Assembly: GCA_021464245.1 (NCBI GenBank)
Contig: JADCRB010000036.1
Location: forward strand, 887,717 to 951,716
Length of the DNA: 64,000 nt
Reading direction: 5' to 3'
From: Carallia brachiata
Taxonomy: Eukaryota; Streptophyta; Magnoliopsida; Malpighiales; Rhizophoraceae
Below are positions 22,342 through 35,325 of the stretch, one piece after another (position 1 is the first letter of the stretch; each line of letters begins with the position of its first letter). The position numbers and the translations under genes were made by a program. The notes beneath the pieces are model-generated. The model did not search any database and was not told the origin of the DNA. It saw nothing but the letters and a program-made list of their open reading frames with translations.

Positions 22342-25300
22342 ATGGATGGCGAGGTGGCGCAACCGTCGACGTCGGCGAACGCGGCGTTCTCTTTCATATC
22401 CAGAGGGTGGCGAGAGGTTCGCGACTCGACCGACGCGGATCTCCAGCTCATTCGATCCCGGGCAACTCGTTCAAGAACCTTGCCTCCTCCTTCGACCGTG
22501 AGCTGGAGAACTTCTTCAATTCGGCTTCCAACCCCTTCCTGGTGCCGTCTCTCAGGTCGCCCCAGCCGCCGGCCGTGGAAATCGATTTCGTTAAGAAGCT
22601 GCGGCCGAAAATTTCGGAGTTCCGGAGGGTTTACTCCGCGCCGGAGATAAGCAAGAAGGTTCTGGAGAAGTGGGGCCCCAGGGCGAGGCTAGGAATCGAC
22701 TTGTCGGCTATAAGAAACGCGATAGTGTCGGAGGTGGAGGAGGGGGACAGGAAGGGGATTGTGGAGTTTGATAGGGTTTGGAGAGAGGAGAAGCGTGAGG
22801 TTTAGGGAATTTTGGGGAGAGGAGGAAGAGGAGGGACGACAATTTCAGGAGTGGGAGCCGATACGGTCCTTGAAAAGGAGGTTGAGGGAATTGGAGAAGA
22901 AAAGTGAGTCTCTGGATTTCTTTGAAGGGCTCAAGAGTAGTGAGTTTGTGGAGAAACTTAAATCCAGCTTGGTATGCCATACTGAATGAGTGTTTGTTAT
23001 TTCCAGTAACAGACCATTTTTTAAATTTTTTTTGGCTTTGTTTTTATGTGTTTCAGTTGCTATTTATTCTTTAATAATGCTTTTATCTATTTTTGCAGAA
23101 ATCAATTCGTAAGGATCCGCAGGCGTCAAAGGTTAGGTTCCTGCTACATTCAATCTTTGACTTGAAATCTGATTTCTGATTTACCTTTTTCCGTTTGTTT
23201 CTTGCTTTTAATGTAACGGAATTTTTTTTTTAATTTTTTTCCCCACTGTCAGGTTCCCTTTGGAAGTATTGTTGCTTGCATTGGGATATCATATATCTGG
23301 TGTTGTGTCTCGTAGCTCATCAATTTTTTTTTCCCATTGTGATAAAATTTTCCAGTAGTTAATCGGTGTTATCTTGAGTTTTCATGTATGGGGCATGATC
23401 AGAACAACTGCATAATCATGGTTTCTGGCGTTTTGCAACTGTGAGCTTAGCTAGTTCAAAATCTTCTAAGAATATCTCAGATTCTTGTGTTTATATGTTC
23501 ATGCCGAAATTTGGGTTGTCCATCATTGCGGTAAGAGTCCAGTTATCTCTAAATACCTGTATGACTTTGGTTTTTATTCTTTGAGATATTGATAGCATGC
23601 TGTGACACATTGATTTGAGATCGATGAATACATGCGTGCAGCAGAATCACTATGCTGAACTTTCTTCTACCTTCTATGTGATGTGTGAACTAAGACCAAG
23701 GTATACTGTGCTGAATTTTGCTTTTGTATGTCTATCACAGGAAGTACCACCGCTGGATATACCAGAACTTCTGGCATATTTAGTTAGGCAATCCGAACCA
23801 TTTTTGGATCAACTAGGCTTCAGAAGAGGTAAGTTATGGGCCTTTTTTGTAATTTTTATTTATTTATTTCAAGCTTCTATTTTGTTTGCAAGGGATGGTT
23901 ATTACTTGTTGCTTCTCTGTTTGCTTGTGTGATGTTGCGGTCTAGAATAATCGACGTTACTCTTATCCTTTAAGTGTATGTATAAAGCTGCAAATGTTGG
24001 TTCTAAATGTTGAGGATATTGTTTAGTCCCGTGAGAAATTAGGTTCTTCTTATAGAAGGGCAAATGTATGAGAGGTGGCAAGTGATTGGATGGACTGCAG
24101 ATATATACACTCTGATTTAGTATGTAAAACTGTTTCATGAATGGATAGATCAGGCTGAGGTTTTTTGACATAACTACCTTGTGCATGAGCAGAAAAGTTT
24201 TGCAACAAGTCTTTCGTACATTCTGAAAAGTACACTAATTTTGTGTGAATTGTGCTTTTGAAATTGAACACTTGCCTTTTCCCCATATTTTATTCATGTA
24301 TGTGACAAGATAGTGGAAAACTTGTGTAGCAAACGGAAGAATCAACTCATACTGCAGCCGCTACCTACTGGAGAATCATCATTCCTTGAGAATGAAAATG
24401 CAAATGATGAACTAGATATGAGGATAGCCAGCGTCCTTAAGAGCACAGGCCATTGTTATGATGGTGGCTTTTGGCCAGACTTCTCAAAGCATAACCCTTC
24501 AGATGGGAAGAGGCATGTTGCAATTGTCACGACTGCTAGTCTTCCATGGATGACTGGAACAGCTGTCAACCCTCTATTTCGAGCTGCTTACTTATCGAAG
24601 TCTGAGAAACAGAAGGTCACCCTGTTGGTTCCTTGGCTCTGTAAGTCAGATCAAGAGCTGGTTTATCCCAGCAATCTCACTTTCAGTTCACCAGATGAGC
24701 AAGAGAATTACATACGCAACTGGCTAGAGGAAAGGATTGGCTTTAAGGCTCATTTTAAAATATCCTTTTATCCGGGAAAGGTAAGTGATTCATGGTCTTA
24801 TTGTGCGCTGTTCAGTACTATATATCATAGTCGGTACATGAAAGCATTGTTGATGTTGTTTTCTAGTTTTCAAAAGAAAGGAGAAGCATAATTCCCACAG
24901 GCGACACGTCTCAGTTTATTCCCTCGAACGATGCTGACATTGCTATCCTGGAAGAACCAGAACACCTAAATTGGTATCACCATGGTAAGCGCTGGACTGA
25001 CAAATTCAACTATGTCGTTGGTGTTGTCCACACAAATTACCTTGAATACATCAAAAGGGAGAAGAATGGGGCTCTTCAGGCTTTCCTAGTGAAGCACATA
25101 AACAATTTGGTTACCCGTGCGCACTGCCACAAGGTGAACTTGGAAATGCCTGTTCTTTGGATAACCTTTATTGATTTTTAAGATGTGTTCTTGCCGGGCT
25201 TATTCAGAGCTGTTAGCTAGTGATGGTGGTTTAAGACTTAAAGTAAAACCTTTTGGCCAATGTAGTTTCAATTATGGTTTCATTAAGAGTTGGAGTCCTT

Positions 25301-26523
25301 AAACTGTTATGTGGCCTAAATTGTGTATGCTTTTGTCAGGTTCTACGCCTTTCTGCTGCTACCCAGGATTTACCAAAGTCTCTGATATGCAATGTTCATG
25401 GCGTGAATCCAAAGTTTTTGAAAATTGGGGAAAAGGTTGCAGCAGAAAGGGAACTCGGGCAGCAAGCATTTTCAAAGGGAGCATATTTCCTTGGCAAGAT
25501 GGTCTGGGCCAAGGGATACAAGGAATTGATAGATTTGCTATCCAAGCACAAGAATGATCTTAATGGCTTCAAGTTGGACGTGTATGGGAATGGAGAGGAT
25601 GCACACGAGGTTCAAAGTGCAGCGAAGAGATTAGATTTGAAGCTCAACTTTCTGAAAGGAAGAGACCATGCAGATGATTCTCTACATGGGTAAGGATCAT
25701 CTTGGAATGCTAATGCTTATCAAAACAATGCAAATTTAATTCAGAAATAAAGGATATTTTTTCCAATTTCCAGAACTTGATTGATAATTTTGGAAAAACA
25801 TTTGAAAGAGGGAAAATAATCCAATCTAATGGACTATGCTCTGTGCAGAGCTGGCCTGCTGAAATTTTTCTTGCATGCTAGCAAGTGTTGCGCCGTGGAT
25901 TTCCAACTCTTTGGGATTTCTCTTTTTGCATGCATTGCATCCTTTATAACATTTTCTTTTCTAATTTCGTCTGTCAACTCTCTCTTTTTGGTTGAAGGTA
26001 CAAAGTTTTCATAAATCCCAGTGTCAGCGATGTGCTTTGCACTGCTACTGCTGAGGCGCTTGCCATGGGAAAATTTGTTGTATGTGCAGACCACCCATCG
26101 AATGAGTTCTTTAGATCCTTTCCAAACTGTTTGACTTACAAAACATCTGACGACTTTGTCGCAAAGGTAAAGGAAGCATTAGAAAATGAACCTCAACCAC
26201 TTACCCCAGAGCAAAGATACAATCTCTCATGGGAGGCTGCCACCCATAGATTTATTCAATATTCTGATCTGGACAAAGTTTTGAATGATGACACAAATTT
26301 GACTGTATCTAATCAGAAAGGCATTGCAAAAGCAGTTTCAATGCCTGATTTGTCTGAGTTGGTTGATGGAGGGTTGGCATTCGCACACTACTGTTTTACA
26401 GGGAACGAGTTCCTAAGGCTTTGTACCGGGGCGATGCCTGGTTCACGCGACTATGACAAGCAGCATTGCAAAGACCTGCATCTCTTGCCTCCACAAGTAG
26501 AAAATCCCATATATGGCTGGTAA
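22342..26523 (+). CDS. DGD1: Digalactosyldiacylglycerol synthase (DGD1-type), exon 1 and one splice site broken
   Basis: DGD1 (GT4-fold glycosyltransferase, chloroplast outer envelope) moves galactose from UDP-galactose to MGDG to make the thylakoid lipid DGDG. Exons: 22342-22971, 23099-23131, 23741-23828, 24296-24780, 24867-25133, 25340-25689, 25998-26523; about 790 residues, near family length. Exons 5-7 are intact and nearly invariant ([58 protein letters not shown], ending VENPIYGW). Three breaks are seen. One base is missing at about 22463, after LQLIRSRA. One base is extra at about 22776-22784, restoring the frame; read without it, a TAA arises at 22648. The intron 3 acceptor reads TC, not AG, before 24296. 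Either a recently decaying copy or local sequence error; the 3' conservation argues against an old pseudogene. Confidence 0.9.
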
Positions 26524-29500
26524 GTAGGTACAATTGCTGGTTGTGCAACCTCCTATATCATAATCCCACCTTGTATGAAGAACCCTGATGGGGTTTGTTT
26601 ATTGGAAGGTTTTTCTGTGTCCACTTTTAATGTATTTATATCTTAAGCGTGAATATATGGACTGCTAGGTTTTGTTGTCTCAGTAGATATGAGTTGCTTC
26701 CAAACCATGTAGTCTAGCATCTATCCTCAATGTAAGAAAGTTGTAATGATTAGATTGTCTGGTGAATATAGTAGCATCTCTACCGCAATACTTCCTGCTT
26801 TTTAAGCTCTTGGTTTTATATATTTGATTTTGCTTTTCTTCTGAGGTGTTGTTATGTGTGACATATATATCGATTGGTAATTCAAGCAGTGTTATTCGGT
26901 TGTCTTATCATCTTCATGAAGATTTACAATGTTTGAACAACAATCTTTCCCTCCGCCCTCCGCTCCACTCCCACCCCCAAAACATGGAAAAGAAAAAAAA
27001 AAAAGAAAGAAGAAAAACCGAAAAAAGATGAAAATGATAAATTAGGGGTGATGATAGTGAACGCAGTAGGCATTATGTTTTATTCACGTTAAATGAAGGT
27101 GTTTTATCCATGGTTTCATGTAAAATTACTAGGGAAGTTTGGCATCCGGCCCCGCCTCACCCTAAAGATTGAGAAGCCAAAGTCTGTTTTCTCATTGAAG
27201 AGATCAAATGGTAAGTAGAAAACAAGAAATTCAAGCGGACAAAAATGCGTGGCTACGGCCGAGTACTCACCGTCACCAGTCAATCCTCCGCCGTTTGCAC
27301 GTGCCTCATATGCGGTCTGATTATACAATTATACCAATTATACCAAAAAAAAAAAAAGCGCCATTTGGAATCCACTGATTCAGAGGTGACTGGTCTAAGC
27401 GTGTGAACCTCATTATCTCTGAGTTACTGGCCCTTCATCTGGAGGAAGATGAGGCTTTTAGCACTGATGACAGTGATGGCCCCGCACCTGGAATATTCTG
27501 GGCGATGTTTCGGTTGTCCAAGTATAAGGCTTAAGCCTTGACTTTTAATGGCACTTTCATACGAGTCCGCAATGTTTTTGACTGAACTTAAATTCACTAT
27601 AACATAAATGTGGAACCAATTTATGAAATTATTTCTAATTTGATAAAAAGTAAAAACCGTGAAAATTTCTGTGAGAAAAAAGCTTTTTTTTTTTTTTTGT
27701 TTTTGTTACGTATGCAATTTTTGAGCGTTATTGGTAAAAACGTGGACCTGATCAATCTAATTATTACGATAATAAATTGAATTTCATGAAAATGGTGGGC
27801 CATTCAAGTGGCGTGGGCCACCCAACTCTTCTGCTCTAATTTCATGTGGCCTCTCTTCCTTTGTTCAACGATACCCATCTCACTCCTCTGGCTGGGAGGC
27901 ACTAAGAAGAGTGAGAAGCGCCTACACACTAGTTGGGATTGCAGCCACTTGCGCACATTGTGCTTTCCCAAGAATACTATACTTGTTATTTAAGGATTCA
28001 TAGTCATTCTGATGTGGCAGTTTATGTCAAAAGGAAGTGATTCGTATATGGTTCTGGATGCATATTCTTGTTCCTAATGTGTGACTATGATTGAGTACTC
28101 GACAAAACAAGCATTTCATTTAACTATATCTGACAACATTCTCCGGTTGATATTGATGTGTATCAGCATCAATTATGTTATTTAAGAGAAAGCTGCAAGT
28201 TTGTTTTGAGCAACAAAGAAATAGGAAAACAACAACTTGAGAAATCGCTAAAAACATGGATTATTATGTACCATGAAGGATATGCCGCCCCAATTGATCT
28301 TTTCTTTGCATGCTTTGTTTAATGGATTCTCACCAGAACGAAATGAAGCGAATGACTTACTTTTAAGTCACATACCCAGCAGCATCCAGTTGGACCAAGA
28401 CGTCATAATCATGCTGTAGAATATAATCAAAACGAGGGTGCGAAAGGGAGGAGAACTTATTTTTTGTTGACCTCTTTGCCTGAACTAAGGATTGATCAAT
28501 GACAACTGTATGATCTTCATCTAACTTAGTCAGAGTGATATTACAGTATATCGGATATCACTTAATTTTTACAGTACAAGAGTTTTTAATTTTAAAAATT
28601 AATGGAGAATCTAACTATTCATATTTGTTGGCTTAGGGAAGATAGGGTTCTCTGTACCATTTTATTCTATCGTTGATTTGTCTTTTTTTACAGATTAAAT
28701 AGACAGTTTCTTTATAACGAAGAGAAGTTGTAACTCTTTATAAGTTATAATTGCTTCCTCCTTTTTCCTGTTAATTATTTTTCTTATCTGATCGGGTTAG
28801 ACCATTATGAACGGATCGACCCGACCCATAAACTGACACATCCAATTGCAGATTGGTTCAACAGTGCTTTTCATTTCGATGGTTTATTGTGGTTTCACGT
28901 TAACTGATATGATCTGTATAGTTTAAGCCAGTTCTCTTGGTTGTGGCTATCAACGTATGGTTACTGGTTTTTATAAATGCAACCTATGAGCAATGCAACA
29001 TTCTTCATGAATCTGTTGGAGAAATGTTATTGGTGGACTGCACATGTAAGCGTTGAACCGAGTTAACTGCAAAAAGTTAGCAGCTTGCATTCCTAGAAAC
29101 TTAGATCTATTATCACCTGTATTTTGGTTGTTGTAGGTAATGAATTACTTATTTTGAAAGACCCTTTGACACAATGGCGTGGAGTCATTACCGGGTCCGA
29201 GAATCTTAAGTTAGAATCCAATCGGAAGTGGCACGAGCGCCATTCTACATCGTAGAGTTCATGAACGTTTTTTACTTTTTTCTTGTTTCTTTTGCGGGGT
29301 AGGGAAAGAAAAGAGGAGCAAAATTATAGTTCCCCACTGTCTGGATTTTGTGGCAGGCACTTAAGTGCTTTCAACTTATTTTTTGCGGTAATTAGTTATT
29401 GAAGCAGAGTCCTAGACGTCAAAACTAGCTTTTAGTGCTCTAACAAGGGAAAGCACAAGTGAAATTTGACAAACTCGATTTGTTTCAGCCAACTTTGATG

Positions 29501-29901
29501 CGTTACCTTTGACATTTTGAACAGAGAACTCTATAGAAGGGTCATCGTCGAACGAAGAAAATGACAGGCAACACACATACAGATAGAATGAGCAGTATTT
29601 TCATCTTCTTGCTCCCTGAGGTAGATTGTTAAACATTAGTTGATACAGGGGATGCACATTATATGACTGATAGCGACAGATTACTCAATTCTGGTTGTGC
29701 TTCAAAGCTTCAAATTTAGGTTGATTTTCCAGTGAGCGTACTGGAACTTTACATCATATGGCTCATCTGAACCATAGCGTGTTTAAATCAGAATACAAAT
29801 CTGTTTGATGGGAGAGATCCAGTTTGGAGCTCTTTTTTTTTCGAACAATCAAAAATAAAAATTTAGTCCTTAATACAACTTAATTTGTTAGTGATAAATA
29901 T
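26524..29901. other. Intergenic between DGD1-type and ALMT genes, no supported gene
   Basis: The first few hundred bases are probably the DGD1-type 3' UTR. On the minus strand near 28425-28360 a polypyrimidine-CAG acceptor is followed by a 17-codon frame ending in TAA; it looks exon-like but no partner exon was found. The segment 29165-29260 has tRNA/SINE-like motifs only. Nothing else is supported. Confidence 0.45.
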
Positions 29902-32112
29902 TTACACCTCTTCTAGTCGGCCGGGCTTGGGAGGTTGTGTACTCTCATTTTCCGGTGAATCAGCAGGTGTTCGGTGTATTGTTATGACAACCTGGTTACT
30001 ATCATCATATGAGACAGATTTAAAGCTTCCATGATGAAGTGATCGTGACTTTTCTTTTTTCACAGCAGGCTCCACACTCCTGAAATGTGCCAGGTTGGAG
30101 AGCTCCTGGACAGTTTTGTACAATTCATCCACGCAATTAACAATCTCAATCAATATGGATGCAACTGTTGCAGCTGGTGCAATAGTTAAGAAGCCTGCAT
30201 GGTCTAGTGAGGCAGCTTTCAGGATAAATTTTAAGTCCTCAATGGCTAGTTTGGAGTTCTCCACGTGAAAATTTGCCGGGGATGGATCTGTCATTGTTTT
30301 GATGGCTGATGCTAATGATTTCAATGCCTTGCCGGATTCTTCACTAATCTTTTTGCATGAATCAAAGATTTTAGTTTGGGATTCTTGTGGTGCCTGCAAA
30401 GAGTACAGAGTTACCTATAAGAAAATTTATGCCTCAGAAACTTCAATTATCATATTCAGTGTGTTAAAAAAGAGAAGTAAAAAAGGAGCTTTCTGTGATG
30501 ATTTTAGGGAAACAGTGTTATGGTACACATATTTTATTGCTTATAAGGAAAGCTTTAAACAAAGGATTCAACACATTCCAGCATTGGCATCTAGACCAGA
30601 GTTAATGCAGTATTACTTGGATTTGCATATCAGAGTTGATAAAGCCATTAAGAGCCTCAATCTGGTAAGCACATTTTCGCGAGAGGGCTCCGATCTTCAA
30701 GTATTGCTTCCAAGGATGCTGGAACCTAAATTGGCCATGGAGAGGTTCCCACCACGCGAGGTTTGCCTGCGATTTGAGGGGAATTCAATCTGATTAGCTA
30801 GCTGAAAGGCAGAATAGCACATAACATAAAAAAAAAGGAGATAACTCAAAAAATGAAGGTATAAAGTTAGTGGCACTCATGCAAAGAAAAGAGTGTCTGC
30901 CAGTGGAAAAGAGTCTTTTAGTTACCATGAAATCTTCAGTGGATTTTGAGTTGAGGACACTTTTATATTCCTCAAGAGATGACTTGTCATCCTCAGAGCA
31001 TCCAATGTATTCTCCTCCTAAACCTGAAGATTTATTGTTCGTGTTAACCCTTAAAGTGCAAACATCAATTCTGCCAACATTTAAGAAAAGCTACTAAATC
31101 TATTCAATTGGTTGCTATGCATATACCTTCAAGGTAGCTTCCAAGCTTTTCAACATTCGAAGCAACCATATAATGAAGATCTTCGCCTGCCCATACAGGA
31201 CATATAAACACAGATACGAGTATGCAAGTAACTCCGCCTATTATTATTGTTGATAGCCTCTGGTAAGCCAGTGTCAGGAGTTCTTCGATCCGATACCCCG
31301 AAACGGAAACCAAGCTGAATGTCAATATAAATACCATGACTCCATAATCGTATCTTGCCTTGATTTTTGGTAAGAATCTAGTGAATGTGGATGCTGCAGC
31401 TGCATGAATCCACCCCAATTAACTTTGCATCAGTAAGTAGATAATAGAATTTCAAATAATGGCCTAAAGTTTCTTTTATGTTGCATTTGCTTCTCATTGT
31501 ATCCAAAAATTCAATAGCTGATTCTGTTTATAACCACAATGCATACCCAATAGGAAGACAAGCAGTCCAAGAACAATAGGTTCTCCTTTCTCTCCAAAAA
31601 GACTTGCAAAATGTTGAGCTCCAACTCCTAATGCACCAGCTACCAATGTTGCAAAACCTCTGTTAAGACTCTTGCTCAAGGTTCCACCTAGACAATTAAA
31701 AAAAAAAAACAAGAATACAAACAATTATATAAATGCCATAGGACGACTGGCCGGGCGGATGATTTTCATGTAGAAGTTAGACCAGAAGTGAAGTATGCCA
31801 AAGTTCTGAAATTAACTCACCTACAGTGAACTCAAATACTACCACCACTGTTAGCACAGCCCACATTCCCGAGACCCCAAAACCATCATATAGAGACCTG
31901 GAATAGTACAAAAGGGAGACCAATGTGAGGGCCAACCCCACTTTTAGGGAATGAATCACTATTCTTGGGTCATCTTGCCCAAGCTTTTTCACATTTTTGG
32001 CAATTTTGATGACCTTGGCTTTGGACTTGCCAGGCAAGGCCTTGGTCCAGCCCCAAGCATGTGGCCCGGCCTTCTCTTGTATTGCTGCCTCTGTCTCCAT
32101 GGGTACAGACAT
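29902..32112 (-). CDS. Aluminium-activated malate transporter (ALMT) family anion channel
   Basis: ALMTs are plant membrane anion channels for malate and related anions, at the plasma membrane or tonoplast depending on member. Six exons: 32112-31821, 31687-31547, 31399-31127, 31023-30926, 30766-30617 and 30393-29902, all with GT-AG introns and matching phases, giving 481 residues. An in-frame TAA lies upstream of the ATG at 32112. The N-terminal half holds the membrane segments: [59 protein letters not shown] and [17 protein letters not shown]. The conserved WEP motif is at residues 274-276 (AWWEPLHG), and a long C-terminal cytoplasmic part follows. Closest in feel to ALMT2/8/10-type members; the exact orthologue and target membrane are not decided. 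No lesion seen. Confidence 0.95.
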
Positions 32113-32278
32113 TGGGGATGTTGGCAACTTCACATGAGCTACACTGGTAAACAATTGTTGCAAAGTTTAAGTACTTGGGTGGGTTGGTTTCTATTTTTCT
32201 TGGTATATATGGGGGAGAAAGATGACTGTATGCTTGGAATGAAATGCTTTTTTGGGGAGTGCCCCTCACTGGCCTGTG

Positions 32279-32286
32279 TTTATATA
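32279..32286 (-). promoter_or_regulatory. TATA box of the ALMT gene
   Basis: On the minus strand this reads TATATAAA within CCTATATAAACA, about 167 bp before the ATG at 32112, a normal place for a plant TATA box. Confidence 0.6.
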
Positions 32287-32339
32287 GGAAAAGAGAGGTG
32301 CGGACAAGTAGGATGAGCCACAAAGATTTTGTTTGAGTA

Positions 32340-34759
32340 AAAAAAAATAAAAAATAAAAAATAAAAATATGGGTGAGAAGGCTTTTATCTACCTTTTCTC
32401 AATTGAAAAAAAAAATGATGTTGAAGACTTGGATATAATCTAGGCAATAAATTGGCAAACATAAAGGGCGGCCCACGATTCTTTATGTTTGATTTTGGAA
32501 GAATTTATTGCCCGTAGACAGCTAAAGAAAAGGGGCAATTGCTTGTTGAGGTCACCATGTGATCAGAATTCAGAACCGAAGGCATGAGTTCATTGTCTTA
32601 TCAGTGGGAGAATAATATTTAGTATTTGGTCACTACACTTTTCAGAAATTGTCATGAGATTTAACAATTAGCCCACCAAAAACTTTTTGGGTGTGTGGTA
32701 TTTTATACATCATGGTTATTTTTTTTTATTCGGATACACGCATAGGGTTGCCCCTTATCATTTAGTGCAAAAATTGTTCTAAACTTCTAGCATTTCCTAA
32801 TAACTATATGATGAACGTAACTTAAAAATCTCAAGTTCAAACTATGAAGGTGGGGAGTGAATTTAGGAATATAGTACTGTAGGCACACAGCACCTCAAGT
32901 ATACATATATTTTGTTTAGGTTTTTATAAATTGCCCCTAAATTTCTGTGGTGCCCTTTTTCTTTTTTCAAAATTATCCCGTTAAATATTTTTGCCCCTCA
33001 ATTTTATATTTCTTTTATAAATGTGCCTCTAATAAATTTCATCATTTTGCAGGCCCACACTTTTTTTTTAAGAAATGTTTTTTGTAACTTTAATTGACTT
33101 CTAAAAATTCTTTTTGTTCTTTTGATAAGCAAAAATTATTTAATTTGCTTAATATTGTCCATATAAGTTTCTTCGATAGAGCATGATCAAATTGGGAAAT
33201 ATATATAGATGTCCATTCTGTAAATGAACTTTCATATGTAAACAGAAAGCTAGAAATTATAATTTTTCACAAAAGGCCAAGAAACATATAGCATGTACAC
33301 AACTGTAATGCTTTTAAAATTAGTTTTGATACTAGTCATTACAACAACTACAATAGAATTAATGTTTTCAATTAAGAATTTCGAAAAGATCAACTATGTA
33401 ATCTAATGGGAGATGGAATGACAAATAATTGTATAGTTACTAATATAGAAAAATATGTGTATATATGAAATATGAAAAAAATTATTCAGAAATTTCAAAA
33501 TGTGAAAAATTTATAGATAATGTGCAATAACATATATTTATATCTATTATATGTACATATAAATTTCTCTTGGAAAAATATTTTTGGATCCATCACTTGT
33601 TGAGCATACACTTTAGTGAATTAATGATGTTGTTCAATATTTAAAAAGCAGTAAAATGGACAAAGAATTATAGATATACTGTTAACAATTATTCAAAAGA
33701 AGTATTTTTTTTTTCCGGTGTTGGTACTATTTACTAAGAGGTGATTGCTAATTTTACCTTTTTTTTTTACGTAAAATACGCTTATGATCTTATACTATAT
33801 AAATTTATTTTTTCATTTTTCTTTTCTAGTAGACTTCAATTTTTATATGATATAAAATTATCAATAAATTATACTTATAAAAAAAAAGAAGTTAAATTAG
33901 AATTCCCTTACGTAAGATCCAACAGTTTGAAATACTCTCTCTTTCTCACCGTCGCCGACTTTGAGTGGGGGATATGCCCTCATATACAACAACTTGCAAT
34001 ATAACCCATTTTGGAGTCTAGTTATTATGAATTTAATAATGTGCAAGAAGTGAAAAAGTGTCTGAATTTTAAAATTGAAGCTAGTGCCATAACCTAACAA
34101 AAAAGAAGGAATATATATATATCAACCGGTTTACACTATCCGATCAATGCTTTAATGGATTGAGTTGCTCAATATCGGTATAGCATCATACCGTACTTTT
34201 CAAATCAATGTGATATACTAAGTTAAATAGAAAATAGACAATAGGGAAATAAACAAGAAAGGAAACATACGTTCTTACATTACATGGAGAGGTCTTCCTA
34301 AAAAACAAAAGATGGGATATCTTTTAAGGCGGAATTTATTTGCATTCACCTACAAAGTGAGTAAACTAAACTTACTTTATAAAGTATAATATGGGCAACC
34401 TATTCCTTAATAAAAGAACCGGTTGACCACCTTTAAAAAAAAAAAAAAAAATTCCCCCTGTCAACGATCTGCAAATTTTCTTACCCACCCTTTTTTTTTG
34501 AGTAATTTTTTTACCCTTCCCTAACAAATGCAACAATTATTTTTTTTTGGGAACTGCATGAAAAACCTTTGTTTTTTTTTTATAGGAAAAAGTGTTATAT
34601 TGCTAATTTTGTTTCTTTTTCCCTTCAAGTTTATTGTATGTTGTAAGTGGATTTAAAATATTTTATTATATTAATATTTTTTTTACACAATATATACGTG
34701 CATGTAGGATTCCTTTTAAATATAAAATAAAAAATAATTATATGGATTATGAAAAAATA
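32340..34759. other. AT-rich intergenic, no gene seen
   Basis: A-runs and T-runs dominate. A motif AAGTTCAAAC at about 32830 resembles a SINE B box but has no matching A box or target duplication. No gene recognised. Confidence 0.5.
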
Positions 34760-35325
34760 AAAATTTTAGTATTTCAACTTAAATTTTTAGTATTCCTACT
34801 CAAATTTTTTTGTTTGATTACTTAACTACTCAAATTTTAAATTAATATAAATAATTAAAATTTTAGTAGAAGTAGACTCAATTTTTAATAATTCTACTCA
34901 ATTTTTAGTTTTCAACACTACTATCAATTTTTGAAATTATGTACAAATACTTAAAATTTGAATAGTTGAGTAGACTCAAATTTTTAGTACTTCTACTCAA
35001 TTTTTGTTTTAAGCACCTAACTACTAAATTTTTTAGTATTTCTACTCAAGTTTTTAGTTTTTTGTACCAACTACTCAAATTTTTAAATTATGTACAAATA
35101 CTTAAAATTTGAGTAGTAGTTGACTTAAATTTTTAGTACTTCTACTTAAATTTTTTAGTTTAAGTACTTAGCTACTCAAATTTTTAAAATTATATACAAA
35201 TATTCAAAATTTGAGTAGAAATATACTCAAATTTTTAGTACTTTTACAAAAATTTTTAGTTTTATACACCATTTATTCAAAATTTAAAATTATATATAAA
35301 TACTCAAAATTTAAGTATAATTAGA
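34760..35325. repeat. Tandem array of ~100-110-bp AT-rich units
   Basis: About five diverged units share the order ACTCAAATTTTTAGTACTTC, then TAGTTTTAAGCACC-like, then AATTATGTACAAATACTTAAA, then TTTGAGTAG. The unit starts fall near 34780, 34872, 34974, 35122 and 35231. The unit also contains short inverted pairs (CTACTCAAATTTT with AAAATTTGAGTAG) that could fold. Confidence 0.8.

Noticed and set aside
28360..28425. Possible terminal exon on the minus strand (polypyrimidine-CAG followed by ILQHDYDVLVQLDAAGYVT-like reading)
   Set aside because: No second exon, donor or homologue recognised; may be chance.
29165..29260. tRNA-like or SINE-like sequence
   Set aside because: GGCGTGG and AGTTAGAATCC vaguely resemble A and B boxes, but no cloverleaf or target duplication could be drawn.
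31951..32316. Frames on both strands over the first ALMT exon and promoter
   Set aside because: Shadows of the ALMT coding exon; phases and splice sites support the minus-strand ALMT only.
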